DNA of 56,960 bases from an uncultured Bacteroidota bacterium. GTDB lineage: Bacteria; Bacteroidota; Bacteroidia; Flavobacteriales; BACL11. Below the pieces are notes generated by a model. That model did not search any database. It had not been told where the DNA came from and was given only the letters and a program-made list of their open reading frames with translations. The position numbers were made by a program, and so were the translations under genes. This document shows, piece by piece, positions 8,477-17,600 of the stretch. The stretch covers positions 1 to 56,960 of the forward strand of contig CABXPN010000004.1 in NCBI GenBank assembly GCA_902514225.1. Direction: 5' to 3'. How positions within the stretch are numbered: the stretch's first letter is position 1; every line of letters starts with the position of its first letter.

Positions 8477-11425
8477 ATGACTAAAGTAAAAAAATATTGG
8501 AAAGGTTTAGCGGAGCTAAATAACGATCCTATAGTTGAGAAATTAGCACAAAACGAATTTACTGAAGAAATTCCAGTTGATGAATTTTTAGGAAATTCAG
8601 AACTAGATACATCTTCAACTTCTCGTAGAGATTTCTTAAAATTTTTAGGATTTACAACTGCCGCCGCAACACTAGCAGCTTGTGAGACTCCTGTAAATAA
8701 GGTTATTCCTTATGTAGTAAAACCAGAAGAAATTACTCCTGGAGTTGCTAATTATTATGCTTCTACTATTTATGATGGACATGATTTTGCTTCTGTTTTA
8801 GTAAAGACAAGAGAAGGAAGACCAATTAAAATTGAACCTAATAAAACAGCTACAAATGCTAGAATTCAGGCTTCTGTTTTATCCTTATATGATTCAGGAA
8901 GGTTAAGAAACCCAATGAAATCTGGAGTTGAATCTGATTGGGCAACAGTAGATGCGGACATTACCTCAAAGTTAAATGAGATTTCTACTAATGGTGGAAA
9001 TATTGCTATATTATCTTCTACAATTATTAGCCCTACTACAGAAAAATTAATTTCTGAATTTTCTGCAAAATATGGAAATGTAAAACACATTCAAATGGAT
9101 GCAGTTTCTTCTCATGGAATGTTAGAAGCAAATTTAGCTTCTTTTGGAGTTAGAGCATTACCTACTTATCATTTTGATAAAGCGGATGTAATTGTGTCTT
9201 TTGGTGCTGACTTTATTGGTAACTGGGGACACCCAAATAATGAAGCAGATTATTCTAAAGGAAGAAATCCAAAAAGTGGTAAGATGTCTAAACATTACCA
9301 AGTGGAATCTACATTAACTTTAACAGGATCTAATGCAGATGAAAGATTACAGATAAAACCATCCGAACAAGCGGGATTATTATCAAATTTATACAATGCT
9401 TTAAATGGAGGCACAGCAGATAGTAGAATTACTAAAATGGTTTCTTCTTTAAAATCTGCAAAATCATCTATTGTAGTTTGTAATAGTAATAATACTGACG
9501 TTCAACTTTTAGTAAATGCTATTAATAATACTTTAGGAAATTACGAAAATACATTAACATTATCTTCTCCTTCTTATTTAAAGAGAGGAAATGATTCAGA
9601 TGTTGCAACTTTAGTTTCTGATATGAATGCTGGAAATATTGATGCACTTATAACATATAATATAAATCCATCTTACAATTTAGTAAATGCAGATGAGTTT
9701 AACACAGGACTTAAAAGAGTTGGGTTGAAAGTTTCCACTTCATTATATATGGATGAAACAGCAACAAATATGGATTATATTTGTCCGGATAATCATAATT
9801 TAGAAAGTTGGGGAGATGCAAATCCATCTCATGGAGAGTATACTTTGATGCAACCAACAATTAATCCATTATTTAACGGAAGACAATTCCAAGATTCATT
9901 ACTTTCTTGGTCTGGTTCGTCTGAAAAATATTATGATATATTAAAAGGGTCTTATTCTGATTGGAATACAAAACTTCACAATGGATATTTTACCGGAGAA
10001 AAGCAAGATTACACATTAACATCTAATTTCTCCTCTCCTTCATTCTCACTTTCTACTTCAGAAGGAATTGAGTTTGAGATTTCTGAGAAAATTTCAATGG
10101 GAGATGGTTCTGGGGCGAACAACCCTTGGTTACAAGAATTGCCAGATCCCCTTTCAAGAGCTTGTTGGGATAACTACCTTACAATGTCGGCTACTACAGC
10201 TCGTGATTTAGGAATTGAAAATTGGAATGTATCTAATGGGGCATTAAATGGTAGCATGGTAAACATTACTGTTGATGGAAAAACTTTAGAGAATGTTCCT
10301 GTAATGATTCAGCCAGGACAAGCAGTAGGTACTGTTGCTTTAGCTGTAGGTTATGGTAGAACAAATTCTGGCAAATGTGGTAATGAAGTAGGAGTAAACG
10401 CTTATCCTCTTTCGAATGGTGGTGTTGCTAATATTAAAGTTGTTGAAGGTACACATGAATTTGCGGCTGTTCAGTTACATCATACAATGATGGGGAGAGA
10501 AATTGTAAAAGAAACTACTCTTGCAGATTATATTAACGACCCTACATCAGGGAACGAAACAGTATTATATGCTACTCATGATGGTAAAAAGAAAGCTTCA
10601 GAGGTAACTCTTTGGGATGAATTTGATCATTCTACAGGTCATTTCTGGAACGTGTCTATTGATTTAACTAAATGTACAGGTTGTGCTTCTTGTGTTGTTT
10701 CTTGTCATGCAGAAAATAATGTTCCTGTAGTAGGGAAAGAAGAAATTAGAAAATCTAGAGATATGCATTGGCTCAGAATTGATAGATATTTCTCTTCTGA
10801 TATGACTAAAGAAAGATCAGCAGAAGAAAAGATATCTGCAATTGATATGTATGCTGAAATGGAGGATCCTTCTGATAATCCAGAAACAGTTTACCAACCA
10901 GTAATGTGTCAGCATTGTAATCACGCTCCTTGTGAAACAGTTTGTCCGGTAGCGGCAACTTCTCATGGATCTGAAGGTCAGAACCACATGGCATATAACA
11001 GATGTGTTGGTACAAGATATTGTGCTAATAACTGTCCTTATAAAGTAAGAAGATTTAACTGGTTCCAGTATTCGGATAATGATAAATTTGATTACAACAT
11101 GAATGATGACTATGGGAAGATGGTGTTAAATCCGGATGTAGTTGTTCGTTCTAGAGGAGTTATTGAAAAATGTAGTATGTGTATTCAGAAAATACAAGAG
11201 ATAAAATTAAATGCTAAAAAAGACGGAATTAAAGTTGCAGATAAAGATGCTCAAACAGCATGTTCATCTGTATGTTCTTCAAAAGCAATTGTATTTGGAG
11301 ATTCAAATGACACTTCTCATGAAATATCTGAATTGAAGAATGATCCTAGAAAATACGATTTATTAGATCATTTAAATGTAGCTCCATCTGTATTTTACCA
11401 AACAAAAATTAGAAACAAAGCTTAA
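8477..11425 (+). CDS. actB: Alternative complex III iron-sulfur/molybdopterin-like subunit ActB
   Basis: 982 residues. The N-terminus carries a Tat-like twin arginine at 50-51 (STSRRDFLKFLG) followed by a lipobox-like ATLAAC with Cys 69, so export as a folded lipoprotein is likely. The middle (about 80-700) resembles molybdopterin oxidoreductases; ActB members keep the fold without the cofactor. The C-terminal third is a ferredoxin-type module: CTGCASCVVSC near 731, CQHCNHAPCETVCP, RYCANNCP, CSMC and ACSSVC, enough cysteines for four clusters. It forms the peripheral electron-transfer arm with ActA. It sits 24 bp after actA and 9 bp before actC. Confidence 0.95.
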   Translation: MTKVKKYWKGLAELNNDPIVEKLAQNEFTEEIPVDEFLGNSELDTSSTSRRDFLKFLGFTTAAATLAACETPVNKVIPYVVKPEEITPGVANYYASTIYDGHDFASVLVKTREGRPIKIEPNKTATNARIQASVLSLYDSGRLRNPMKSGVESDWATVDADITSKLNEISTNGGNIAILSSTIISPTTEKLISEFSAKYGNVKHIQMDAVSSHGMLEANLASFGVRALPTYHFDKADVIVSFGADFIGNWGHPNNEADYSKGRNPKSGKMSKHYQVESTLTLTGSNADERLQIKPSEQAGLLSNLYNALNGGTADSRITKMVSSLKSAKSSIVVCNSNNTDVQLLVNAINNTLGNYENTLTLSSPSYLKRGNDSDVATLVSDMNAGNIDALITYNINPSYNLVNADEFNTGLKRVGLKVSTSLYMDETATNMDYICPDNHNLESWGDANPSHGEYTLMQPTINPLFNGRQFQDSLLSWSGSSEKYYDILKGSYSDWNTKLHNGYFTGEKQDYTLTSNFSSPSFSLSTSEGIEFEISEKISMGDGSGANNPWLQELPDPLSRACWDNYLTMSATTARDLGIENWNVSNGALNGSMVNITVDGKTLENVPVMIQPGQAVGTVALAVGYGRTNSGKCGNEVGVNAYPLSNGGVANIKVVEGTHEFAAVQLHHTMMGREIVKETTLADYINDPTSGNETVLYATHDGKKKASEVTLWDEFDHSTGHFWNVSIDLTKCTGCASCVVSCHAENNVPVVGKEEIRKSRDMHWLRIDRYFSSDMTKERSAEEKISAIDMYAEMEDPSDNPETVYQPVMCQHCNHAPCETVCPVAATSHGSEGQNHMAYNRCVGTRYCANNCPYKVRRFNWFQYSDNDKFDYNMNDDYGKMVLNPDVVVRSRGVIEKCSMCIQKIQEIKLNAKKDGIKVADKDAQTACSSVCSSKAIVFGDSNDTSHEISELKNDPRKYDLLDHLNVAPSVFYQTKIRNKA

Positions 11426-11434
11426 AATATAACT

Positions 11435-12814
11435 ATGCAAAAAGAAGCAGAAATTAGAGATCCGTTAATTCTTGGTAAGAAATCTTATCATGATATTACA
11501 AAGGATGTATCGCGTCCGGTTGAAGGAAAAGCAAACAAATATTGGTGGATTTTATTCTCACTTTCCTTTGTTCTTTTCATTTGGGGTGTACTTTCAATGG
11601 CTTATACAATTGGTACAGGTATTGGTGCTTGGGGACTGAATAAAACAGTAAACTGGGCCTGGGATATTACTAACTTTGTTTGGTGGATTGGTATCGGGCA
11701 TGCCGGAACGCTTATTTCAGCAGTACTTCTTCTATTCCGTCAGAAGTGGAGAATGTCAATTAACCGTTCGGCTGAAGCAATGACAATTTTTGGGGTAGCG
11801 CAAGCAGCACTTTTCCCGTTAATTCACATGGGTCGTCCTTGGTTATTCTATTACGTCTTTCCTATTCCTAATCAGTTTGGTTCACTTTGGGTAAACTTTA
11901 ATTCACCACTGTTATGGGATGTATTTGCAATTTCAACTTATTTCTCTGTTTCAGTAGTATTTTGGTACATTGGTTTAATCCCTGATTTTGCAATGATAAG
12001 AGATAGAATGAGTGCAAAAATCTCTCCAATGAAGAAGAAATTATATTCTTTCCTTTCATTTGGTTGGAGTGGAAAAGCTAAACATTGGCAAAGATTTGAA
12101 GAGGTTTCTTTAGTTCTTGCTGGACTTGCAACTCCGCTTGTATTTTCGGTGCACTCTATTGTATCAATGGATTTTGCAACTTCAGTTATTCCTGGTTGGC
12201 ATACAACAATTTTTCCTCCATACTTTGTGTTAGGAGCTTTGTTTTCAGGATTTGCTATGGTAGAAACTCTTCTTATTATTATGAGAAAAGTTGTTAGCCT
12301 AGAGTCATACATTACTATTAAACATATTGAGTATATGAATATCATTATCTTACTTACAGGTTCGTTAGTAGGTACTGCATATATTACAGAGTTATTTATG
12401 TCTTGGTATTCTGGTGTAGAGTTTGAGCAATATGCTTTTTTAAATAGAGCTACTGGTCCATATTGGTGGGCTTATGCAATTATGATGACTTGTAATGTTC
12501 TCACACCACAATTATATTGGATTAAGAGTATTCGTACTTCTTTTGTAGCGACATTCATCTTATCAATATTTGTAAATATAGGTATGTGGTTTGAAAGATT
12601 TGTAATTATTGTTACATCTCTTCATAGAGATTTCTTGCCATCGTCTTGGAGTATGTTCTCTCCATCATTTATTGATATAGGAATTTATTTAGGTACAATC
12701 GGATTCTTCTTTGTATTATTCCTTTTATACGCAAGAACTTTCCCGGTAATTGCTCAGGCAGAATTAAAAACGATTCTTAAATCTTCAGGATCTGAATATA
12801 AAAATAAAAAATAA
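11435..12814 (+). CDS. actC: Alternative complex III quinol-binding membrane subunit ActC (NrfD family)
   Basis: 459 residues with about ten hydrophobic membrane segments and the NrfD/PsrC layout. Conserved features include WWIGIGHAGTLISAVLLL at about residues 87-104 and a HMGRPWLFYY segment. It is one of the two integral membrane subunits that oxidise menaquinol in alternative complex III. The stop codon shares one base with the actD ATG (TAATG), suggesting translational coupling. Confidence 0.95.
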   Translation: MQKEAEIRDPLILGKKSYHDITKDVSRPVEGKANKYWWILFSLSFVLFIWGVLSMAYTIGTGIGAWGLNKTVNWAWDITNFVWWIGIGHAGTLISAVLLLFRQKWRMSINRSAEAMTIFGVAQAALFPLIHMGRPWLFYYVFPIPNQFGSLWVNFNSPLLWDVFAISTYFSVSVVFWYIGLIPDFAMIRDRMSAKISPMKKKLYSFLSFGWSGKAKHWQRFEEVSLVLAGLATPLVFSVHSIVSMDFATSVIPGWHTTIFPPYFVLGALFSGFAMVETLLIIMRKVVSLESYITIKHIEYMNIIILLTGSLVGTAYITELFMSWYSGVEFEQYAFLNRATGPYWWAYAIMMTCNVLTPQLYWIKSIRTSFVATFILSIFVNIGMWFERFVIIVTSLHRDFLPSSWSMFSPSFIDIGIYLGTIGFFFVLFLLYARTFPVIAQAELKTILKSSGSEYKNKK

Positions 12815-13335
12815 TGACTACAAATACAATATACGGAATCTTTGATGATGAAGAAGTTTTATTAGCTTCTGTTAAAGAGATTCGTTCAAATAAGATAGAT
12901 ATTAAAGAAGTTTATTCTCCATTTCCTGTTCATGGTCTAGATAAAGCTCTAGGTTTAAAAGAAACTAGAATGGCAATTACTGCATTTATTTACGGATGTT
13001 TAGGATTATTTTTGGGAGGATTAATGATTTATTATATTATGATTTTAAATTGGCCACAAAATATTGGAGGGAAACCTAATACAACATTTTATCATAATGT
13101 ACCTGCATTTGTTCCAGTTTTATTTGAGTGTACTGTACTTTTTGCAGCTCATTTAATGTCAATTACTTATTTAATCAGAAATGGTTTATATCCGGGAGCA
13201 AAGTCGGATTCTCCGGATGAAAGGACTACTGATGATAAATTTTTAATGGAGATAGAAGTAGAAGGAGATATGACTTCAGTTAAGAATTTATTAAAGAAAA
13301 CAGGAGCTACAGAAATTAACGAAAAAGAAGTTTAA
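12814..13335 (+). CDS. actD: Alternative complex III membrane subunit ActD (DUF3341)
   Basis: 173 residues matching the DUF3341/ActD pattern: a short soluble N-part with YGIFDDEEVLLASV, then two membrane helices (about 50-75 and 97-120) and a soluble C-terminal tail. ActD is a small structural subunit of alternative complex III next to ActC. Start overlaps the actC stop by one base and actE follows after 2 bp. Confidence 0.93.
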   Translation: MTTNTIYGIFDDEEVLLASVKEIRSNKIDIKEVYSPFPVHGLDKALGLKETRMAITAFIYGCLGLFLGGLMIYYIMILNWPQNIGGKPNTTFYHNVPAFVPVLFECTVLFAAHLMSITYLIRNGLYPGAKSDSPDERTTDDKFLMEIEVEGDMTSVKNLLKKTGATEINEKEV

Positions 13336-13337
13336 TC

Positions 13338-13913
13338 ATGAATAAATTATTTGTAAAAATCGGATTATTTGCAGCTGTTATTTCATTAGCAGCTTGTACC
13401 GGAGGAGATTCTTCACCAGGATATGAATATATGCCAAATATGTATCGTTCTCCAGGAATTGAAACTTATGGAGAACACAATATTGAAGGATTTAACTCCA
13501 TGCCAGTTGAAGGAACAATTTCAAGAGGCCACCTATCAACATTTAATTATGACGCTTCAATAGAAGGTTATCTAAAAGCAGGAGAAGAAGCGACTTATCC
13601 AGAAAACTTCTCTAAAGACGATAAGAATTTAAATAGAGGTAAGGAGTTATTTGGAATGATGTGTTCTCATTGTCATGGACCAAATGGTGGAGGTGATGGA
13701 AGTATAACTCATGCTGTGTATTCAGCTGTTCCATCTTATGCTGACACAAAACAAATAAGAAGAAGTGGGTCTACTATGAGCGAACTTAAAGAAGGTCATT
13801 TGTTTCATGCTATAACTTATGGATTAAATGCAATGGGGCCACATGCTTCTCAACTTTCAGAAGATGAGAGATGGAAAATCACTTATTACATTCAAGAGGA
13901 ATTACAAAAATAA
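13338..13913 (+). CDS. actE: Alternative complex III monoheme cytochrome c lipoprotein ActE
   Basis: 191 residues. A lipoprotein signal ends in SLAAC (Cys 20). The single heme-binding motif CSHCH is at residues 109-113, followed by GPNGGGDG and a C-terminal Met-containing segment (YGLNAMGPHASQL) that could supply the sixth ligand. ActE is the lipid-anchored cytochrome c of alternative complex III and probably hands electrons to the terminal oxidase or a carrier. Co-transcribed with the other act genes. Confidence 0.93.
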   Translation: MNKLFVKIGLFAAVISLAACTGGDSSPGYEYMPNMYRSPGIETYGEHNIEGFNSMPVEGTISRGHLSTFNYDASIEGYLKAGEEATYPENFSKDDKNLNRGKELFGMMCSHCHGPNGGGDGSITHAVYSAVPSYADTKQIRRSGSTMSELKEGHLFHAITYGLNAMGPHASQLSEDERWKITYYIQEELQK

Positions 13914-13935
13914 TTAAGAAATAAAACAAGATAAA

Positions 13936-15126
13936 ATGTTTACTATAACAAAAAATGCAAGAAACTTATCAATGTCATTAATGGCTATTGGATTAATTGC
14001 TTTAATTTTCGGATTTAGCACAAATGCTCATGCTGCCTGGCCTTCATTATTATTTAATTCTTACTTCTTCTTAGGAATTTCAGTTTTTGCTGTGTTTTTT
14101 ATTGCAATGCAGTATGTTTCAGAAGCAGCTTGGTCAATTGTTGTAAAAAGAGTTCCAGAAGCGATAATTTCATTTTTACCAATCAGTGGTATTATTATGC
14201 TAATTATTATGGTTTCAGGAGCAATGCATTTCGGAGGAAATCATATTTACCATTGGATGGCAGAAGGAATTATGGATCCTGATAGCGAAAATTATGATGC
14301 GATTATTGCAGGTAAGGAAGCGTTTTTAAATACTTCTTTCTTTTTAGGAAGATCAGTTATTTATATTTTAGGGTGGATTTATTTTGGTAGAAAGTTAAAG
14401 CAATTATCATTATCAGAAGATCAACATGGTGGACTTTCTTATTACAATAAAGGAATAAAAACTTCTGCATGGTTTATGGTGTTTTTTGCAGTTACATCTG
14501 CAACTGCTTCATGGGATTGGATTATGTCAATCGATACACATTGGTTTAGTACATTATTCGGATGGTATGTTTTCTCTGAATGGGCAGCAATCGGATTTGC
14601 AACGATACTTTTAATTACATTATATCTTAAAAGATTAGGATATTTAGAAAATGTGAATGATAGCCATATTCATGATTTAGGAAAATGGGTATTTGCATTC
14701 TCATTAGTTTGGACCTATATGTGGTTTTCTCAATTTATGCTTATTTGGTATTCAAACATTCCTGAAGAAGTAACTTACTTTACTGCCAGATTAGAAGTAG
14801 ATAACTATAGATTCCTATTCTGGTTCTCAATGATAATTAATTTTGTAGTACCTGTAGTATTACTTATGAGTAGAGATGCAAAAAGACATAACGGTACTTT
14901 AATTATTGTAAGTATTATAATTTTAATAGGACACTGGATAAACTCTTATTTATTAGTTGCTCCAGGAACTTTAAATACTCACGGACATATAGGATTTACT
15001 GAAATTGGTATGGGATTAGGTTATTTCGGATTCTTTATGTATGTAGTATTAAATGCTCTAACTAAAGCACCATTAGAAGTTAAAAACCATCCTATGTTAG
15101 AAGAAAGTAAACATTTACATACATAA
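13936..15126 (+). CDS. actF: Alternative complex III membrane subunit ActF
   Basis: 396 residues with about ten hydrophobic segments, resembling a shortened ActC/NrfD protein. Recognisable blocks are SATASWDWIMSIDTHWFSTL and WTYMWFSQFMLIWYSNIPEE, both typical of ActF. It forms the second membrane half of alternative complex III. It is the last act gene: a strong terminator follows 24 bp later and the next gene is ruvB. The cytochrome oxidase genes (coxMNOP type) often linked behind actF are not here. Confidence 0.93.
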   Translation: MFTITKNARNLSMSLMAIGLIALIFGFSTNAHAAWPSLLFNSYFFLGISVFAVFFIAMQYVSEAAWSIVVKRVPEAIISFLPISGIIMLIIMVSGAMHFGGNHIYHWMAEGIMDPDSENYDAIIAGKEAFLNTSFFLGRSVIYILGWIYFGRKLKQLSLSEDQHGGLSYYNKGIKTSAWFMVFFAVTSATASWDWIMSIDTHWFSTLFGWYVFSEWAAIGFATILLITLYLKRLGYLENVNDSHIHDLGKWVFAFSLVWTYMWFSQFMLIWYSNIPEEVTYFTARLEVDNYRFLFWFSMIINFVVPVVLLMSRDAKRHNGTLIIVSIIILIGHWINSYLLVAPGTLNTHGHIGFTEIGMGLGYFGFFMYVVLNALTKAPLEVKNHPMLEESKHLHT

Positions 15127-15149
15127 GATTTTTGTTAATATATAGATTT

Positions 15150-15179
15150 AAGGGTCAGTTAATTCTGACCCTTTTTTTA
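15150..15179 (+). terminator. Rho-independent terminator of the act operon
   Basis: AAGGGTCAG (15150-15158) pairs perfectly with CTGACCCTT (15165-15173) around a six-base loop and runs into a T-tract. Confidence 0.88.
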
Positions 15180-15180
15180 T

Positions 15181-15188
15181 TACATTTG
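15181..15188 (+). promoter_or_regulatory. -7 promoter box for ruvB
   Basis: TACATTTG (TAnnTTTG) ends 4 bp before the ruvB ATG at 15193, so the mRNA would be leaderless or nearly so. No convincing -33 box was seen; part of the spacer overlaps the act terminator. Confidence 0.4.
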
Positions 15189-15192
15189 TATT

Positions 15193-16203
15193 ATGATTGA
15201 GGATTTAGAAGAAAATGAGTTTGAAGAAAATGATTTTGACCAAGCATTAAGGCCAAAAGGCTTTGATGATTTTCAGGGACAAGACCAGATTGTAGATAAT
15301 TTAAAAGTTTTTATTGAAGCTGCAAAACAAAGACAAGACTCACTTGACCATGTTTTGTTGCACGGACCTCCAGGTCTTGGTAAAACTACACTTTCTTACA
15401 TTATTGCAAATGAATTAGAAGTTGGAATTAAAACTACATCAGGGCCAGTTTTAGATAAACCTGCAGACCTTGCTGGTTTACTTACAAATTTAGATGAGAG
15501 AGATGTACTATTTATTGATGAAATCCATAGATTAAATCCTATTGTAGAGGAATATTTGTACTCTGCAATGGAAGATTTTCAGATTGATATTATGATTGAG
15601 TCAGGACCAAATGCAAGGTCCGTACAAATTAAATTAAACCCTTTTACATTAATAGGAGCTACAACTCGTTCTGGATTGCTTACCGCCCCACTAAGGGCTC
15701 GTTTTGGTATTACATCTCGTCTGGAATATTATAAAAGATCATTACTTTCGGAAATTGTAAACAGATCTGCTACCATACTAGATGTAAGTATTACAAAAGA
15801 TGCAGCCTTAGAAATTGCAGGAAGAAGTAGGGGGACACCAAGAATTGCAAACGCTTTATTAAGAAGAGTTCGTGATTTTGCACAAGTAAAAGGTGATGGT
15901 AATATCAATCAGGAAATTACTCAATTTGCTTTAAATGCTTTAAATGTTGACGAAAATGGATTGGATGAAATGGATAATAGAATTCTTTCAGCAATTATTG
16001 ATAAATTTAAAGGTGGTCCGGTTGGGCTTACAACCATTGCAACAGCTGTTGGAGAGCAAGCAGGAACAATTGAAGAGGTTTACGAACCTTATTTGATACA
16101 GGAAGGTTATTTAATGAGAACTCCAAGAGGGAGGCAAGCTACTGAAAAGGCTTTTAATCATTTAGGAAGACAAAAATCTCCCGATCAAAATAGTTTGTTT
16201 TAA
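15193..16203 (+). CDS. ruvB: Holliday junction branch-migration ATPase RuvB
   Basis: 336 residues, normal RuvB length. An acidic N-terminus leads into [11 protein letters not shown], Walker [10 protein letters not shown] at 58-66, Walker B FIDEIH at 106-111, sensor 1 IGATTRSG, and the C-terminal winged helix with [15 protein letters not shown]. RuvB forms the hexameric motor that drives branch migration with RuvA during recombinational repair. ruvA is also in this window (25412-25987) but in a separate unit. Its TAA overlaps the stop of the convergent small gene in the palindrome TTAA. Confidence 0.98.
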   Translation: MIEDLEENEFEENDFDQALRPKGFDDFQGQDQIVDNLKVFIEAAKQRQDSLDHVLLHGPPGLGKTTLSYIIANELEVGIKTTSGPVLDKPADLAGLLTNLDERDVLFIDEIHRLNPIVEEYLYSAMEDFQIDIMIESGPNARSVQIKLNPFTLIGATTRSGLLTAPLRARFGITSRLEYYKRSLLSEIVNRSATILDVSITKDAALEIAGRSRGTPRIANALLRRVRDFAQVKGDGNINQEITQFALNALNVDENGLDEMDNRILSAIIDKFKGGPVGLTTIATAVGEQAGTIEEVYEPYLIQEGYLMRTPRGRQATEKAFNHLGRQKSPDQNSLF

Positions 16204-16385
16204 GATAAATTATCAAAAACTTCTAGGATAATATCTTTATATTGAGAGAAGGAAGTTAGTGCCCAAATTTTTAAAAGCATCATATCTCTTTTGTTCATCC
16301 ATCTTGCACTTTTTTGTAATTCTTTCTGAAATAAGTTTCTGTCGAAACTAACTTTTGAGAGTATTTTCTTACTGAATTCTAACAT
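16200..16385 (-). CDS. Small basic hypothetical protein (61 aa)
   Basis: The frame encodes 61 residues, rich in Lys and hydrophobics, with no signal peptide or membrane segment; it looks like two or three amphipathic helices ([20 protein letters not shown], then [20 protein letters not shown]). It fills the gap between ruvB and ubiX completely and shares the TTAA stop palindrome with ruvB, as other real convergent pairs here do. I have a weak recollection of similar small proteins in Bacteroidota but cannot name a family or function. It could be a chance frame, though the length in such AT-rich DNA argues against that. Confidence 0.6.
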   Translation of the reverse strand: MLEFSKKILSKVSFDRNLFQKELQKSARWMNKRDMMLLKIWALTSFSQYKDIILEVFDNLS

Positions 16386-16428
16386 AGTTATTTGTTTTAT
16401 CAGTTATACTAACAAAACTTTCTAATAT

Positions 16429-17004
16429 TTATTGTTTTTCTCCCCAACTAAATGATTCATTATCTAAATCTGCAAGATTTAAAACCCTGTCAATCACTGT
16501 AGAAGCTAATTCTTCAAAGCTGGAAGGATTACTATAAAAAGAAGGTGTAGCAGGACAAATAATTCCTCCAGATTCTGTAATTATTTTCATATTATTTAGA
16601 TGAATTAAACTGAGTGGAGTTTCTCTGGCAACTAAAATTAATTTTCTTCTTTCTTTTAAAATCACATCTGCAGCTCTGCTACTCAAATCATCTGACACAC
16701 CAGAAGCAATTCTTCCTAATGTTCCCATTGAACAAGGACAAACAATCATTGTTTTGAAATTTGCAGAACCACTAGCAAAAGGAGCTGTAAAATCATTCTT
16801 TGTATAAAATGTAAAAGGAAGTTTTGTATAGTTTTTATTTCCTAATTCTGTTTCCCAAACATATTTTGCATTGTCAGACATAATTACTCCAACACTATTT
16901 ATTTGGTCTGATAATTTAATTAATTTATCAAACAAAACTTTTGCATAAATTGATCCGCTAGCTCCTGTAACAGCTACAATGATCTTGTGTTTTGTATTTG
17001 TCAT
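16429..17004 (-). CDS. ubiX: Flavin prenyltransferase UbiX
   Basis: 191 residues. GASGS at 14-18 is the phosphate-binding loop, and CPCSMGTLGRIASGVSDDLS and the C-terminal ARETPLSLIHLNNM with PATPSFYSNP are UbiX signatures. UbiX joins dimethylallyl phosphate to reduced FMN to make the prenyl-FMN cofactor of UbiD decarboxylases in the cytoplasm. No ubiD is in the window. The ATG overlaps the stop of the upstream beta-barrel gene (ATGA), so it is the last gene of the minus-strand unit starting with tlpA even though its cytosolic role differs from its exported neighbours. Confidence 0.95.
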   Translation of the reverse strand: MTNTKHKIIVAVTGASGSIYAKVLFDKLIKLSDQINSVGVIMSDNAKYVWETELGNKNYTKLPFTFYTKNDFTAPFASGSANFKTMIVCPCSMGTLGRIASGVSDDLSSRAADVILKERRKLILVARETPLSLIHLNNMKIITESGGIICPATPSFYSNPSSFEELASTVIDRVLNLADLDNESFSWGEKQ

Positions 17005-17600
17005 ATTATATAATGTAAAGTAAAACTTAAAACGGAATTATACTGACCTCTATTTAACTGATAAATAGCTCCGGAAGCATGAGGTCTCACTGGTAAAATA
17101 GAATTACTAATTCTACTATTTAATAGAATGTTATCTGTAAGATGATAATTCATCCCAATAAAAGCTCCTAAATCAATTTTATTAAAATCCGGAGTATCTG
17201 GATTGTTAGTTATTGCCCCCGAAAGATCATTGTCGGAAAAATTTAATAAAAAAGCTGTTTGTATTCCAACCTCAAAACAGGTAATTTCGTTCTGATAATA
17301 ATTGACAGAAATAGGCACTTCTATATATGATGTTGAAATATCAGTGTAACCATTTTCTAACATTTTTGGGTTATTACTCCCCTTTTGAATGTAGTTCATT
17401 TCCAACTTTATATTTGAAATTTTTGAAATAGGTAGTTCTGTAAATACACCAATATATAAACCCGCTTTATTAAACCCTCCTAAATTATCTCCTGAAACTT
17501 GAGATGTAGATACTCCTCCAATTACTCCCCCTTTAAAGTTTTGAGAAAATGAAAAGAAAGTAAAAAATGTGAAAAGAAAAAGGAGTAGTTTGTATCTCAT
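17001..17600 (-). CDS. Small outer-membrane beta-barrel protein (PorT/OmpW-like fold)
   Basis: 199 residues. A signal peptide (MRYKLLLFLFTFFTFFSFSQ) precedes alternating polar/apolar strands with frequent Tyr, Asn and Gly, ending in an aromatic-rich strand (SVLSFTLHYII), as outer-membrane barrels do. It begins GGVIGGVSTSQVSGDNLGGF, the usual opening of the Bacteroidota outer-membrane beta-barrel (PorT-like) domain, with about eight strands. Substrate or partner is unknown. It starts immediately after the DUF6588-like gene stop and overlaps ubiX by four bases. Confidence 0.75.
   Translation of the reverse strand: MRYKLLLFLFTFFTFFSFSQNFKGGVIGGVSTSQVSGDNLGGFNKAGLYIGVFTELPISKISNIKLEMNYIQKGSNNPKMLENGYTDISTSYIEVPISVNYYQNEITCFEVGIQTAFLLNFSDNDLSGAITNNPDTPDFNKIDLGAFIGMNYHLTDNILLNSRISNSILPVRPHASGAIYQLNRGQYNSVLSFTLHYII

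Noticed and set aside
11938..12345. 135-codon open frame on the minus strand inside actC
   Set aside because: It is antisense to conserved membrane-protein coding sequence, has no domain or start context, and reflects AT-rich codon shadowing.
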